Assembly: GCA_021791815.1 (NCBI GenBank)
Contig: JAJYVV010000004.1
Coordinates: 1-49,057 of the forward strand
DNA: 49,057 nucleotides
Reading direction: 5' to 3'
Origin: Bacillota bacterium
GTDB taxonomy: Bacteria > Bacillota > Sulfobacillia > RBS10-35 > JAJYVN01
The translations under genes were made by a program, and so were the position numbers. Positions 8,839 to 17,430 of the stretch are shown here, one piece after another. A model generated the notes under the pieces. The model saw only the letters and a program-made list of their open reading frames with translations, was not told the origin of the DNA and ran no database searches. Position 1 is the stretch's first letter. The number at the start of each line of letters is the position of its first letter.

Positions 8839-10058
8839 GCGCCCTGCAGGAGTCCTGGGGCGCCGCGTCGCCCGACCCCCGTCCCGCGTGGAGGTCCGGC
8901 CGCCCGCGGCGGTCCGCGCCGGCCGCGGCCCCGGCGGACCTGGTCCTCTGGACGGCCGACCCGGGGTGGGCCGGGCCGGTGCGGGCGGCCGGCGAGGCCG
9001 CCGGCCTGACCGCGGCCGTCGCGGAGACGCCCGATGCTTCCGAGGTGTCCGCGGGGTCCGCCGGGGTGCTGATCGTGGACCTGGACCACTCCCCCGCCGG
9101 GGACGCCGACAGCGCCCTGCAGGCGGCCCTGCGCCTGGTGGAGCGCCTGCCCGGGCTCCCCACCGTGCTGGTGGTGGAGGAGGAGAGCGTCGCCGTGTAT
9201 CGGGGGGCGCTCCGGCACGGGCTGCGGCACGTCGTCCGTCGGGAGGAGGGCCCGGACGCCGTCCTCCAAGCGGCGCGCGCCGCGCGGCGGAGCCAGGGCC
9301 CGGAGAAGGGCGCGGCGGAGCCGAAACCGGCGGCGGTCTGGGCCGTGTGCGGCGCCCAGGGTGGGGTCGGCAGGACGACCCTGGCGACCAACCTGGCGGT
9401 GGCGCTCTCGCGCCGGGGGCGCCGCACGGCCCTGCTCGACCTCAACGCGGGCCTCGGCGTGGCGCACGTCTTCCTCGACCTGCAGCCGCGGCGGCCGGTT
9501 AGCGAACTGCTCAGCGACCTCCCGCGCCTGGACGGCGACCTCCTCGAAGAATACATGCCGCGGCACGACAGCGGCGTGCGGCTGCTCCCTGCGCCCCTCG
9601 GCGCCGACCTCGGCGGGTTCGTGACGGCGGAGCACGTGGACCGCATCGTGACGGTCGCACGGGAGCGGTTCGAGGACCTCGTCCTCGACCTGCCGGCCGG
9701 CTTCCCGGCGTTCGCGGAGCCCGCGCTGCGGCGGGCCACGGCGCTCCTCGTCGTCGCGGCGCCCGACCTGGCCGGCCTTTCGGCCGCCCAACTCGCCCTC
9801 GCGGGCGCGGCGGGCGGTCCGGCCGACCGCGCCCGGACCCGGTTGGTCCTGCGCCACGCGGAACGGCGCCACGGTCTCACCGCCAAGGACGTGGAGGCGG
9901 CGCTGCGCACGCCGGTGTGGGCGCACCTGCCCTGGGACGGGCGCGCCACGACGCCGGCCCTGAATCGCGGGGTGCCCTCCGTCCTGGCCCGCCCGCGCTC
10001 GCGGTACGCGGCGGCCGTGGCCCGGGTCGTGGCCCTGCTGGACAAGGAACGACGCTGA
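8835..10058 (+). CDS. cpaE: CpaE/TadZ-like ParA-family protein with altered P-loop
   Basis: A 407-residue CpaE/TadZ-like protein: an N-terminal receiver-like domain (about 35-150, no full phosphorylation site visible) and a C-terminal MinD/ParA-type ATPase domain. The deviant Walker A reads GAQGGVGRTT at 173-182, so both lysines of the canonical KGGxGKT are replaced (Gln175, Arg180); the second-locus paralogue keeps both. The following 'LLDLNAGLGVAHVFLDL' and 'LVLDLPAGFPAF' correspond to the A' and B regions. TadZ proteins place the Tad machine at a cell pole, and some are known to have atypical Walker motifs. ATP hydrolysis by this copy is doubtful. ATG 8835 is coupled to cpaB by a 4-base overlap. 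Confidence 0.85.
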   Translation: MSALQESWGAASPDPRPAWRSGRPRRSAPAAAPADLVLWTADPGWAGPVRAAGEAAGLTAAVAETPDASEVSAGSAGVLIVDLDHSPAGDADSALQAALRLVERLPGLPTVLVVEEESVAVYRGALRHGLRHVVRREEGPDAVLQAARAARRSQGPEKGAAEPKPAAVWAVCGAQGGVGRTTLATNLAVALSRRGRRTALLDLNAGLGVAHVFLDLQPRRPVSELLSDLPRLDGDLLEEYMPRHDSGVRLLPAPLGADLGGFVTAEHVDRIVTVARERFEDLVLDLPAGFPAFAEPALRRATALLVVAAPDLAGLSAAQLALAGAAGGPADRARTRLVLRHAERRHGLTAKDVEAALRTPVWAHLPWDGRATTPALNRGVPSVLARPRSRYAAAVARVVALLDKERR

Positions 10059-10112
10059 CGCATCCGGGTCCTGCCGCGCGGGGCGGCGGGACCCCGGGGG
10101 AGGGTGACGATC

Positions 10113-11477
10113 GTGCCGCCGGTGCCCGACCATCGGCCGCCGCAGGTTCCATCGTCTCGTCCGGGCCCTGGGGGGACGCCGGCCGCCGAGCGGCAGGGCG
10201 CCGATCACGGCCGGCTCGTCCTCGCGCTCCTGGATCGGGTGGCCGAGGACGCGCGCAACGCGGCGTCGCGCCGCGCCGGCATGGCGCCGCGCGCGGCGGC
10301 CGCCGCGGTCCGGCAGACGGCGGAGCAGCTGCTCCTCGACCTCCTCCAGGAGCGCGGGGAAACCCTCCTCCTGCGCGAGCGGGAACGCATCCTGGCCGCC
10401 GCGCTGGACGAGGTGCTCGGCCTCGGGCCCCTCGAACCACTGCTCCGCGACCCCACGGTGAGCGAGATCATGGTCAACGGACCGGACGCGGTCTACGTGG
10501 AGCGGGACGGGCTGATCGAGGAGACGGAAGTCCGGTTCCGTGACGACGCCCACGTGATGCATGTGATTGAGAAGATCGTCAGCCCCCTCGGTCGGAGAGT
10601 GGACGAGTCGAGCCCCATGGTGGATGCCCGGCTGCCGGACGGCAGCCGCGTCAACGCCGTGATCCCGCCCGTCGCCCTGGCCGGACCCACGATCACCATC
10701 CGCAAGTTCCCGGCCCGGGCCCTGGAGGCCGCCGACCTCGTCCGGCTGGGCACCCTGACCGCTCCCTTGGCCAGCTTCCTGCGGGCGTGCGTGGCCGGGC
10801 GCGTGAACACCGTCGTCTCGGGCGGAACCGGCACGGGCAAGACGACCCTGCTGAACGTCCTATCCGGGTTCATCCCGCCCCGGGAGCGGATCGTCACGAT
10901 CGAGGACGCCGCCGAGTTGCGGCTGCAGCAGGGGCACGTCGTGCCCATGGAGGCCCGGCCGGCGAACGCCGAGGGCCGGGGGCGCGTGGCCATCCGCGAC
11001 CTGGTCATCAACAGCCTGCGCATGCGCCCCGACCGCATCGTCGTCGGGGAGGTGCGTGGCGGCGAGGCGCTCGACATGCTGCAGGCGATGAACACCGGCC
11101 ACGAGGGGTCCATGACGACCGCGCACGCCAACTCTCCTCGCGACCTCCTCGCGCGGTTGGAGACGATGGTCCTCATGGCGGGCACGGACCTGCCGGCGCG
11201 GGCGGCCCGCCAGCAGATCGCGGCGGGCCTGGACCTCATCGTGCACCTCGAGCGACTACCCGACGGGAGCCGCAGGGTCGTCACGGTCACGGAGGTCGTG
11301 GGCATGGAGGGCGACACGGTCGCCCTCCAGGACCTGTTCGTGTGGAGCGCGGACGGCCTGGACGCGGACGGACGCCTCCTCGGGCGCTGCCGGGCGACCG
11401 GCATCGTGCCGCGCCTCGCCGACGCGCTGGCGCGCCGCGGCATCCGCCTCGACGGTTCCATCTTCCGAGCGGCGTAA
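10113..11477 (+). CDS. cpaF: CpaF/TadA secretion ATPase (Tad locus 1)
   Basis: A 454-residue secretion ATPase that powers Flp pilus assembly at the inner face of the membrane. Walker A is GGTGTGKT (about 237-244), followed by IVTIEDAAELRL, and the Walker B region RIVVGEVRGGEALDML, and the histidine-rich HANSPRD segment, all hallmarks of the CpaF branch of type II/IV secretion ATPases. Start GTG 10113 is chosen because GGAGG (10099-10103) is 9 bases upstream; GTG 10104 would lie inside the ribosome site. It follows cpaE after 54 bases. Highly similar in the core to the second copy at 21987-23492, which has a longer N-terminus. Confidence 0.93.
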   Translation: MPPVPDHRPPQVPSSRPGPGGTPAAERQGADHGRLVLALLDRVAEDARNAASRRAGMAPRAAAAAVRQTAEQLLLDLLQERGETLLLRERERILAAALDEVLGLGPLEPLLRDPTVSEIMVNGPDAVYVERDGLIEETEVRFRDDAHVMHVIEKIVSPLGRRVDESSPMVDARLPDGSRVNAVIPPVALAGPTITIRKFPARALEAADLVRLGTLTAPLASFLRACVAGRVNTVVSGGTGTGKTTLLNVLSGFIPPRERIVTIEDAAELRLQQGHVVPMEARPANAEGRGRVAIRDLVINSLRMRPDRIVVGEVRGGEALDMLQAMNTGHEGSMTTAHANSPRDLLARLETMVLMAGTDLPARAARQQIAAGLDLIVHLERLPDGSRRVVTVTEVVGMEGDTVALQDLFVWSADGLDADGRLLGRCRATGIVPRLADALARRGIRLDGSIFRAA

Positions 11478-11502
11478 GCGCCCCGCGGGGAGGGTCCCAG
11501 CC

Positions 11503-12471
11503 TTGGAGCGGCTGATCCTGGTCACCACCATGGCGGCCTCCGCCGCCTTCGTGTACGGCCTGTATCTGGTCGCGACCGCGGGGCGCCGCCGCCTGCTGGA
11601 GCGCTTGGAGCGCCATGTCCTGGCCCCCTGGCGCGCCGAGGTGCCCGGCCCCGCGGCGGCGGCCATCGGCGCGCGGGCGCGGGGCGGCCGCATCCTCGGC
11701 CGGCGCCGGCGGGAGGCGGGTCCCGCGCCGGTGCGGGTGGCCCGCCTGCTGGAGCAGGCCGGTCTGGCCCTCCGCCCGGACGAGTTCCTGCTCCTCAGCC
11801 TCCTCGCCGCAGCCTGCGGCTCCGTGTTGCTGTGGGCGGCCTTGCGCCACCCGCCAGCCCTGGTGGTGGGCCTCGCGGCCGGCCTGGTCCCATACGGCCT
11901 GGCGGCGCGGGCGCGCCGGCGGCGGGAGGCGGCCCTCGAACGGCGGCTGCCGGACTTCCTGCTCACCCTGGTGGGCGCCCTGCGGGCCGGCCACGGCCTG
12001 CTGCAAGCGCTCCAGTCGGTCAGCGAGGGCGGAGACGGCGAGGGCCCGCTCCCCGCGGCGCTGCGGAGGACCCTGGCCGAGGTGCAGGTGGGGACACCCG
12101 TGGAGGACGCGCTCGAGCGGATGGCCGACCGCCTCGGCAACCCCGACGTGGACATGGTCGTGACCGCCATCGTCATTCAGCGACGGGTGGGCGGCAACCT
12201 CGGCGAGATCCTGGAAACGGTGGGCCAAACAACCCGCGAGCGGGTCCGGATGCGGATGAACCTGCGCACGCTGACGGCCCACGGCCGGATGTCGGCGCTG
12301 GTCGTCGCGCTCCTGCCCGTCGTCGTCGGCACCCTGTCCGGCCTGCTGAGTCCCGAGCTCGCGCACATCCTGTTCCGCGAGACGGCGGGCCGCCTCGTCC
12401 TCCTGTCCGCCGTCCTGTTGGAGCTCGTCGGCATCCTGGCGCTCCGCCGCGTGGTCGACATTCGCTTCTGA
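11503..12471 (+). CDS. tadB: TadB-like pilus assembly platform protein (Tad locus 1)
   Basis: A 322-residue membrane platform protein of the T2SSF/TadB type. It has an N-terminal helix, two further helices around residues 90-130, the cytoplasmic T2SSF core (about 145-270: RRREAALERRLPDFLLTLVG, LRAGHGLLQAL, VIQRRVGGNLGEILE), and C-terminal helices. Together with TadC it forms the membrane base on which CpaF acts. Start is TTG 11503, preceded by GGGGAGGG at 11487-11494. It lies 25 bases after cpaF. Confidence 0.9.
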   Translation: MERLILVTTMAASAAFVYGLYLVATAGRRRLLERLERHVLAPWRAEVPGPAAAAIGARARGGRILGRRRREAGPAPVRVARLLEQAGLALRPDEFLLLSLLAAACGSVLLWAALRHPPALVVGLAAGLVPYGLAARARRRREAALERRLPDFLLTLVGALRAGHGLLQALQSVSEGGDGEGPLPAALRRTLAEVQVGTPVEDALERMADRLGNPDVDMVVTAIVIQRRVGGNLGEILETVGQTTRERVRMRMNLRTLTAHGRMSALVVALLPVVVGTLSGLLSPELAHILFRETAGRLVLLSAVLLELVGILALRRVVDIRF

Positions 12472-12511
12472 GGGGGCGCGCCGCGCGCGCGCCCCGCGGG
12501 AGGGGACCGGG

Positions 12512-13438
12512 TTGGAAGGCGCCATCGTTCTGGTGTCGTTCGCGGCGGTGGGCGGCTTCGTCTGGGCGGTCCTGGCCCGCACCCAGGCGTACAACTGGGA
12601 GCTGGCCGCGCGGCTCCGCCGGCTCGCGGGCCCGGACCTCGCGGCCAGGGGAGGCGCGGCCGTACCGTTCGGCGCGCGCTTCGTCCTGCCGATGCTGCGG
12701 GCGGTCTCGCGGGGGTTCGGCCGCCTGCTGCCGGGGGAGATGATGCGGGCGGTGGAGCGACGGCTGCTCCTCGCCGGCCGGCCGTGGCGCATCGCCGCGG
12801 CGGACTTCGCGGCGCTCCAGGCCCTGGCCTGCGGCGTGCTGGGCGGCACCGCCCTGTGGATCGCCGCGGGCGCCCACGTGCGCACGCCGGAGGCGGGGGC
12901 CCTCGCCGCCTCGCTGGGCCTCCTCGGCGCCTACCTGCCCCACTTCGTCGTCTCCGCGCGGATCGCCGAGCGGCGCCGGGCGGCCCTGGACGCGCTCCCG
13001 GATGCGGCGGACCTGCTGGTCGTCTGCGTGGAGGCCGGCCTCGGCTTCGACGCGGCGCTCGCCACCCTGGCGGAGAAAACGCAGGGCGTCCTTTCCGAGG
13101 AAGTCGCCCTGGCGCAGGCGGAGATGCGCGTGGGCCGGCCGCGGCGCCAGGCGCTCCAGGGGCTGGCGGACCGCCTCGCCGTGCCGGAGGTGCAGGCCTT
13201 CGTCAGCGCGGTGCAGCAGAGCGACCATCTGGGCGTCCCGATCGCGGACGTGCTGCGCTCCCAGGCGGCGTTCCTGCGCCAGGTGCGGCGCCAGCGGGTG
13301 GAGGAGGCATCCACGCGGGTCCCGGTCAGGATGCTGTTTCCCATGGTCTTCTTCATCCTGCCGTCCCTGTTCCTCGTCATCCTCGGCCCGGCCGTCATCG
13401 GCGCCCTGGCGACCATCCGGGGCACGCACGCGTTCTGA
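12512..13438 (+). CDS. tadC: TadC-like pilus assembly platform protein (Tad locus 1)
   Basis: A 308-residue T2SSF-domain membrane protein, partner of TadB. Visible: N-terminal helix, two central helices, then the core 'ALDALPDAADLLVVCVEAGL' with 'GFDAAL', 'MRVGRPRRQALQGLADRL', 'FVSAVQQSDHLGVPIADVL', and 'VPVRMLFPMVFFILPSLFL' near the C-terminus, all typical for TadC. Start is TTG 12512 after GGGAGGGG. It is the last gene of Tad locus 1; the next open frame begins about 270 bases later. Confidence 0.9.
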   Translation: MEGAIVLVSFAAVGGFVWAVLARTQAYNWELAARLRRLAGPDLAARGGAAVPFGARFVLPMLRAVSRGFGRLLPGEMMRAVERRLLLAGRPWRIAAADFAALQALACGVLGGTALWIAAGAHVRTPEAGALAASLGLLGAYLPHFVVSARIAERRRAALDALPDAADLLVVCVEAGLGFDAALATLAEKTQGVLSEEVALAQAEMRVGRPRRQALQGLADRLAVPEVQAFVSAVQQSDHLGVPIADVLRSQAAFLRQVRRQRVEEASTRVPVRMLFPMVFFILPSLFLVILGPAVIGALATIRGTHAF

Positions 13439-13707
13439 GGAGCCTGGGCGGCGGGCGCGCCCGGCGGGAAGCGCACGCCGGGTGGGCGCGACGCCGACCC
13501 GGCGCAGCGCGAGCCTGCCCGAGGGGTTCGTCTGCAGCCGTGGGCAACGGGCGGCCACGGTGGCGCCGATGGAGCAAGCCGGCCGACGTCCAACGGGGGC
13601 TGCCGACTCCCCTCCGCCGCCACCATCGTCTCGCCCCGCTCAACGCCCGCACGCGGCGCGGCGATACAGAGACGGGACCGAAGGGCGATTGCCGAGGAGG
13701 AGCCGCT

Positions 13708-13980
13708 GTGGTGGCCCTTTCACCCTCGCCACCCGAGCATCGCCCTGGCCCGGCCGCCTGGGTCAGCCGTTTGGGCAGGGCACCTGCGCGCCAGGCGATC
13801 GCGGCGGGCGGCGTGCCCACGGTCCGGCTCGCTGGACCGACCGGTCGAGACGGGCCACAACCCCGGTGCGCCCGCTGGCGGGGCTTCGTGCCGGTCGCCC
13901 GGCCGGTCCGCCCCGAACGACCCGTGCCGCTCTTCGCACGGCCCTCCCATCTCGCCCGCGTCGACCCGAGGCGGCCATGA
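13708..13980 (+). CDS. Small ORF upstream of GT-C gene; possible GT87 5' remnant
   Basis: A 90-residue Pro/Arg-rich open frame starting at GTG 13708 (followed by a second GTG) behind the ribosome site GAGGAGGAG (about 13694-13702). Its stop TGA (13978-13980) overlaps the ATG of the following membrane protein gene, as in translational coupling. No domain or membrane helix is visible. The start region resembles that of GT87 copy A: both share a stretch ending AGGAGGAGCCGC, GTGGT and GCC, and both proteins begin VVA.PSP. It may be a leader peptide, or the surviving 5' end of a deleted GT87 paralogue. The region 13439-13707 before it holds only a 12-base palindrome (13452-13463) and no recognisable gene. 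Confidence 0.35.
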   Translation: MVALSPSPPEHRPGPAAWVSRLGRAPARQAIAAGGVPTVRLAGPTGRDGPQPRCARWRGFVPVARPVRPERPVPLFARPSHLARVDPRRP

Positions 13981-15695
13981 GGGTCACGGGGTGGGTTTCC
14001 GGCGCACGCCCCGTGTCGACAGGGAGCCGCCCGGAGACCCGGGCCCGCCATCGCACGGTAGCCATGTCGGTGGGCACCTGGTGGGCCACCCTGCTCATCG
14101 CATCGACGGGCGTCCTGGCCATCGGGGCGCCCTTCGTCCGCGCCTCGTGGCACCACCTGCTGACGTTTCCGCTGGACGATCCTTACATCTACTTCGACTA
14201 CGCGCGCACAGCCGCCCACGGCATGTGGCTTCAGTACAATCCAGGAGACAAGGCCAGCTCGGGCGCCACGTCCGTGCTGTGGCTCGCTCTGCTTGCCGCG
14301 GGGTACCGCATCGGCCTTCACGGCGGCGGCCTCCTGTGGTGGGATGTCGCCCTGGAGACCGCGTGCGCAACGGCAAGCGTCATGTGCCTGCACCACACGG
14401 CGCGTTCCGGCGGGCTCGGCCCGGTGAGCTCCTGGGTCCTGGCCTTCTCGGTTCTGGTGGCGGGAATCGTGCTGTTGCCGCTCTGGACCGGGCTGGAGGT
14501 CGCGGGCACCCTCGCCGCCGTCACCGGCTTCATGGCCCTGGAGGCCTCCGGACGACGGCGGGGCGCCGCGGGGCTCGCCGCCGCGATGCCCCTCGTCCGG
14601 CCCGATCTGGCCCTTGCCCTCGCCATCGTCCTGCCTTTGTCGTGGGGTCTCCGACCGTTGTGGGGAAAGGCCGCGCACGGTTGGCTCCCACCCCTCGCCG
14701 TCGTCGGGTACGCCGCGGTGATGGCTGCCGTAACGGGACACCCCGAAATGAACGGCGGCGCCGCGAAGCTGTTGTGGCTCGCCCCGGGGATGCCCGTGAT
14801 CCGACTCGCCGGGCTCTCCCTGTTCGGGACCGTGGCTGCGATGGGGTCCGTGTGGATGACTCCCACGGCGCCGAGCGGGTTGGAGGCCCTCTGTTGGTGC
14901 GCCGGCGGGGCGCTGTGGGTGGTGGCGGCGCGCAACTGGCGTCGCGCCGGCCCCCCGGCGTCGGAGCTCGGCCGCGAGTTCGCACTCCTTGCGCTGGCGG
15001 GAATGGTCGTCGAGGGCGCCGCCTTTGGGCCGGGGGCGGTCGGCTACCAATTCGGGCGGTACCTGAGCCCGTTGGCGCCGCTGCTCCTGATGTCCGCCGC
15101 CATCGGGATGGTGCCCGCGGGGCGGCGGCCAACGGCCACCCGGCGCGAGGGGGTGGTGGCTCGAAGGACGACCGGGTGGCCGGTGCAGTCGGGGCGCACC
15201 GACGGCGCGGCGATCCTCCCAGGCGTCTTCCTTGGTGCGGGGCTCCTGCTCGCCTTCTACTCCGTGCGAACCATGCGGGAGGCATCCCGCGAGATTGGTG
15301 CGGAACAGGTGCATCTGGGGCGGTGGATCGCCCAGACCCTGCCCCCCGACGCCGTGGTCGTGGTCAACGACGCCGGCGCCATGGCCTACTACGGCCACCG
15401 CTACACGATCGATGCCATCGGCATCACGACGGACGGATTCGCCGCAGCGGCGCGCACGCCCGGCCAGCCCGGCGAGTGGCCGGCCCTCCGCGGGTATCTC
15501 GCACGGCGGGGGCTGCGTGGACGACCGGTGTTCGCCGTCGTCTTCCCCACCTGGCTCCCGTCGCTGGTGGCCCGCGGCCGGTTGCTGGGCGTCTTCCACC
15601 TGGGTGGGCCGCACATCGTGGACGGCACGACGGTGGATATCGTCCAGCTCGCCACCGAGCCATCTGGGACGCCCGGCGCGCCGCGTCCCGGGTGA
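13977..15695 (+). CDS. Polytopic GT-C-like membrane protein
   Basis: A 572-residue membrane protein with about ten helices and a soluble C-terminal part. It resembles GT-C-fold glycosyltransferases of the ArnT/PMT/'LPDDAYI' kind: after the first helix comes 'FPLDDPYIYFDYARTAAHG' and then 'YNPGDKASSGATSV', the usual acidic first-loop motif and its downstream partner. The C-terminal region (PPDAVVVVNDAGAMAYY) is also typical. The substrate cannot be told. Start ATG 13977 has GAGG at 13968-13971 and overlaps the stop of the small ORF before it; ATG 14064 is an alternative. It follows Tad locus 1 and could act on secreted pilus subunits or a cell-wall polymer; this is inference. Confidence 0.72.
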   Translation: MRVTGWVSGARPVSTGSRPETRARHRTVAMSVGTWWATLLIASTGVLAIGAPFVRASWHHLLTFPLDDPYIYFDYARTAAHGMWLQYNPGDKASSGATSVLWLALLAAGYRIGLHGGGLLWWDVALETACATASVMCLHHTARSGGLGPVSSWVLAFSVLVAGIVLLPLWTGLEVAGTLAAVTGFMALEASGRRRGAAGLAAAMPLVRPDLALALAIVLPLSWGLRPLWGKAAHGWLPPLAVVGYAAVMAAVTGHPEMNGGAAKLLWLAPGMPVIRLAGLSLFGTVAAMGSVWMTPTAPSGLEALCWCAGGALWVVAARNWRRAGPPASELGREFALLALAGMVVEGAAFGPGAVGYQFGRYLSPLAPLLLMSAAIGMVPAGRRPTATRREGVVARRTTGWPVQSGRTDGAAILPGVFLGAGLLLAFYSVRTMREASREIGAEQVHLGRWIAQTLPPDAVVVVNDAGAMAYYGHRYTIDAIGITTDGFAAAARTPGQPGEWPALRGYLARRGLRGRPVFAVVFPTWLPSLVARGRLLGVFHLGGPHIVDGTTVDIVQLATEPSGTPGAPRPG

Positions 15696-15698
15696 AGA

Positions 15699-15727
15699 GG
15701 TCCGATCCGGCCGGCGGATTCCGGACC
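15699..15727. terminator. Hairpin between convergent genes
   Basis: Four bases after the GT-C stop. Outer arms GGTCCG (15699-15704) and CGGACC (15722-15727) and inner arms ATCCG/CGGAT close a five-base loop, with a two-base bulge. No T-run follows. Its place between two converging genes suggests a two-way terminator. Confidence 0.5.
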
Positions 15728-15766
15728 GTCCGGGCCGGCCCAACGTCGTGGCCGCATTGCATACGC

Positions 15767-17362
15767 TCACCCACCGGTCGGCCGGACCGACCCCTCCGGC
15801 ACGCCGCCCGCGCGTCGCCGAGCCGGCAGGACCAGCGTGAGGGGCACGCCCACGGCCGCGACGATGACGAGCGCGAAGAGCGGCTCGGAAGCCGCCCACC
15901 GCCAGGCGAGCGCGGCCGCCACCACGCCTGTCCATGCCGCGAGCAGGCCCCCAGCGGCGCCCGGGGATACCGCGCGTCGGCGCCTGAGGGCCCATAGCGT
16001 CCATACCATCGCGAATCCGGCGCCGAGGACGTTCGGTCCCGGCGCCGCGCTGCTCAAATCGAGGCCCGCCACGAGGGTTCCGAGCGCGATGGCCATGGCG
16101 ACGCGGCGGGATCGTCCGTCCGTGTGTCGCTCCCAGCGCAGCAGCGCCGGTACGGTCAGCAGGAGCAGGAGGTAGTCGAAGTTGTATGCGAACGTGGCGG
16201 TGATCAGCGTCAGCACCGCCGCCACCGCGAATCCCGTCGCCGGGTCGCCGTGGCGCGGATCCAGCCACACGCGCACAGCGGCGACGAGGGCCGCGAGGTC
16301 CATCGCGCCCGCCGCGACAACAGCGGCCCTGGGCACGCGCGCGCCGGCGATGTAGAGCCGGTACTGATCGAGGAGAAGCCGGAAGTGCGGCGGCAACCGC
16401 CAAGGGGTATGCGGAGACGCGACAAGGGCGGCCAACCGCAGTACGGTGACCTGAAGGGGATAGGCACTCCCCAACCGTTGGGCTGCGGGGAGCCCGATGC
16501 GCAGCCAGTCGGCCACAAGGCCGGGGTGGGCCAGGCAGAGCGCGCCATCGACGCCCAGCCCGGCCGCCATGCCTGCCGCGAGCGCATACTCGCGACGCGC
16601 GACGCTGCGCACGAGGTAGTACGCAGCAAAGCCCGTGGCCAGCTGTGGGTCCGGAACGCCCGCGATCACGACGAGCCCGGCGAGAAACGGGCGCCCCTTC
16701 GTAAGACACCACCAGCTGGCCGCGAGAGCGGCCACCGTGAACAGGTCGAGCTGGCCGAGGTTGAGGTCGTTCCAAAACGGTGTGAGCGCGCACAGCCCCC
16801 CCAGCATGATGGCCGCCGTCCGTCGGCTCGCCCGGAACCCGGCCAGCCGCGGCAGCAGCACCGTCAAGCACCCTACCGCCGACAGCATGAGCCCGGACCA
16901 CACCCACCATGCCACCGCGAACGGCAGACGGGAGAGCGGCCAGAACCAGGCCGTGAGGTACGGGGGACTGAAGAAAAGAAGGCCCGCCCCCATCCACGAG
17001 GGCCGCGGCGCCTGCGCCAAGCTCGAGGACAGGTACGGATCCCCCGACCGGGATGCGACCCGGGCGGCGGCCCAGAACACCCAGAAGTCGTTCCCTCCGT
17101 GATAGAGGACGAGGAGTCCCGCCAACAGCAGGATCGTGATGCTCGATGCGCGGACGGCTGCCCGGCGTAGCCCGGCCAGCCCCGCGGCGGGGGGTGCCGC
17201 GATGCGCGGCGCGTGCGCGCCGCCCGTCCCCGTGTTGCCCCGGCCGTCCCAGCCGCCGTCCTCCAAGCCCGCCGGTGCGCTCGAGGGAACCTCCCTAACC
17301 GGCGTCGCCCAGGGGTGCACTGGGCTCACCTGGCCCTGCCGTGTGGTCGCGATCCGAGGCAC
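15767..17362 (-). CDS. GT87/DUF2029-type membrane glycosyltransferase (copy B)
   Basis: A 531-residue polytopic membrane protein, paralogue of the protein at 2261-3766. Shared marks in order are 'DFWVFWAAAR', 'LLFFSPPYL', 'GQLDLF', 'DPQLATGFAAYYLVR', and 'ATFAYNFDYLLLLL'. An N-terminal tail of about 60 residues precedes the first helix. Start GTG 17362 follows CTGGAGGGGAGG directly; spacing favours the GGAGG further upstream. It lies 68 bases downstream of the VWA gene on the same strand, so the two are probably co-transcribed. As for copy A, a polyprenyl-phosphate-linked sugar donor is expected from the family and the acceptor is unknown. Confidence 0.8.
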   Translation of the reverse strand: MPRIATTRQGQVSPVHPWATPVREVPSSAPAGLEDGGWDGRGNTGTGGAHAPRIAAPPAAGLAGLRRAAVRASSITILLLAGLLVLYHGGNDFWVFWAAARVASRSGDPYLSSSLAQAPRPSWMGAGLLFFSPPYLTAWFWPLSRLPFAVAWWVWSGLMLSAVGCLTVLLPRLAGFRASRRTAAIMLGGLCALTPFWNDLNLGQLDLFTVAALAASWWCLTKGRPFLAGLVVIAGVPDPQLATGFAAYYLVRSVARREYALAAGMAAGLGVDGALCLAHPGLVADWLRIGLPAAQRLGSAYPLQVTVLRLAALVASPHTPWRLPPHFRLLLDQYRLYIAGARVPRAAVVAAGAMDLAALVAAVRVWLDPRHGDPATGFAVAAVLTLITATFAYNFDYLLLLLTVPALLRWERHTDGRSRRVAMAIALGTLVAGLDLSSAAPGPNVLGAGFAMVWTLWALRRRRAVSPGAAGGLLAAWTGVVAAALAWRWAASEPLFALVIVAAVGVPLTLVLPARRRAGGVPEGSVRPTGG

Positions 17363-17430
17363 CCTCCCCTCCAGGGCGTCGGCCCCGGCGCGATCCCGCG
17401 GCCCTCAGGCGGGCACCGCCGCTCCCTGCG

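Noticed and set aside
13395-16997. 1200-residue minus-strand frame
   Set aside because: Covers the GT-C gene antisense and GT87 copy B in the wrong frame; a shadow of both.
17363-17430. Third copy of the GT87 leader block before GT87 copy B
   Set aside because: The sequence shares only the ribosome-site bases with the blocks at 2210 and 13670.
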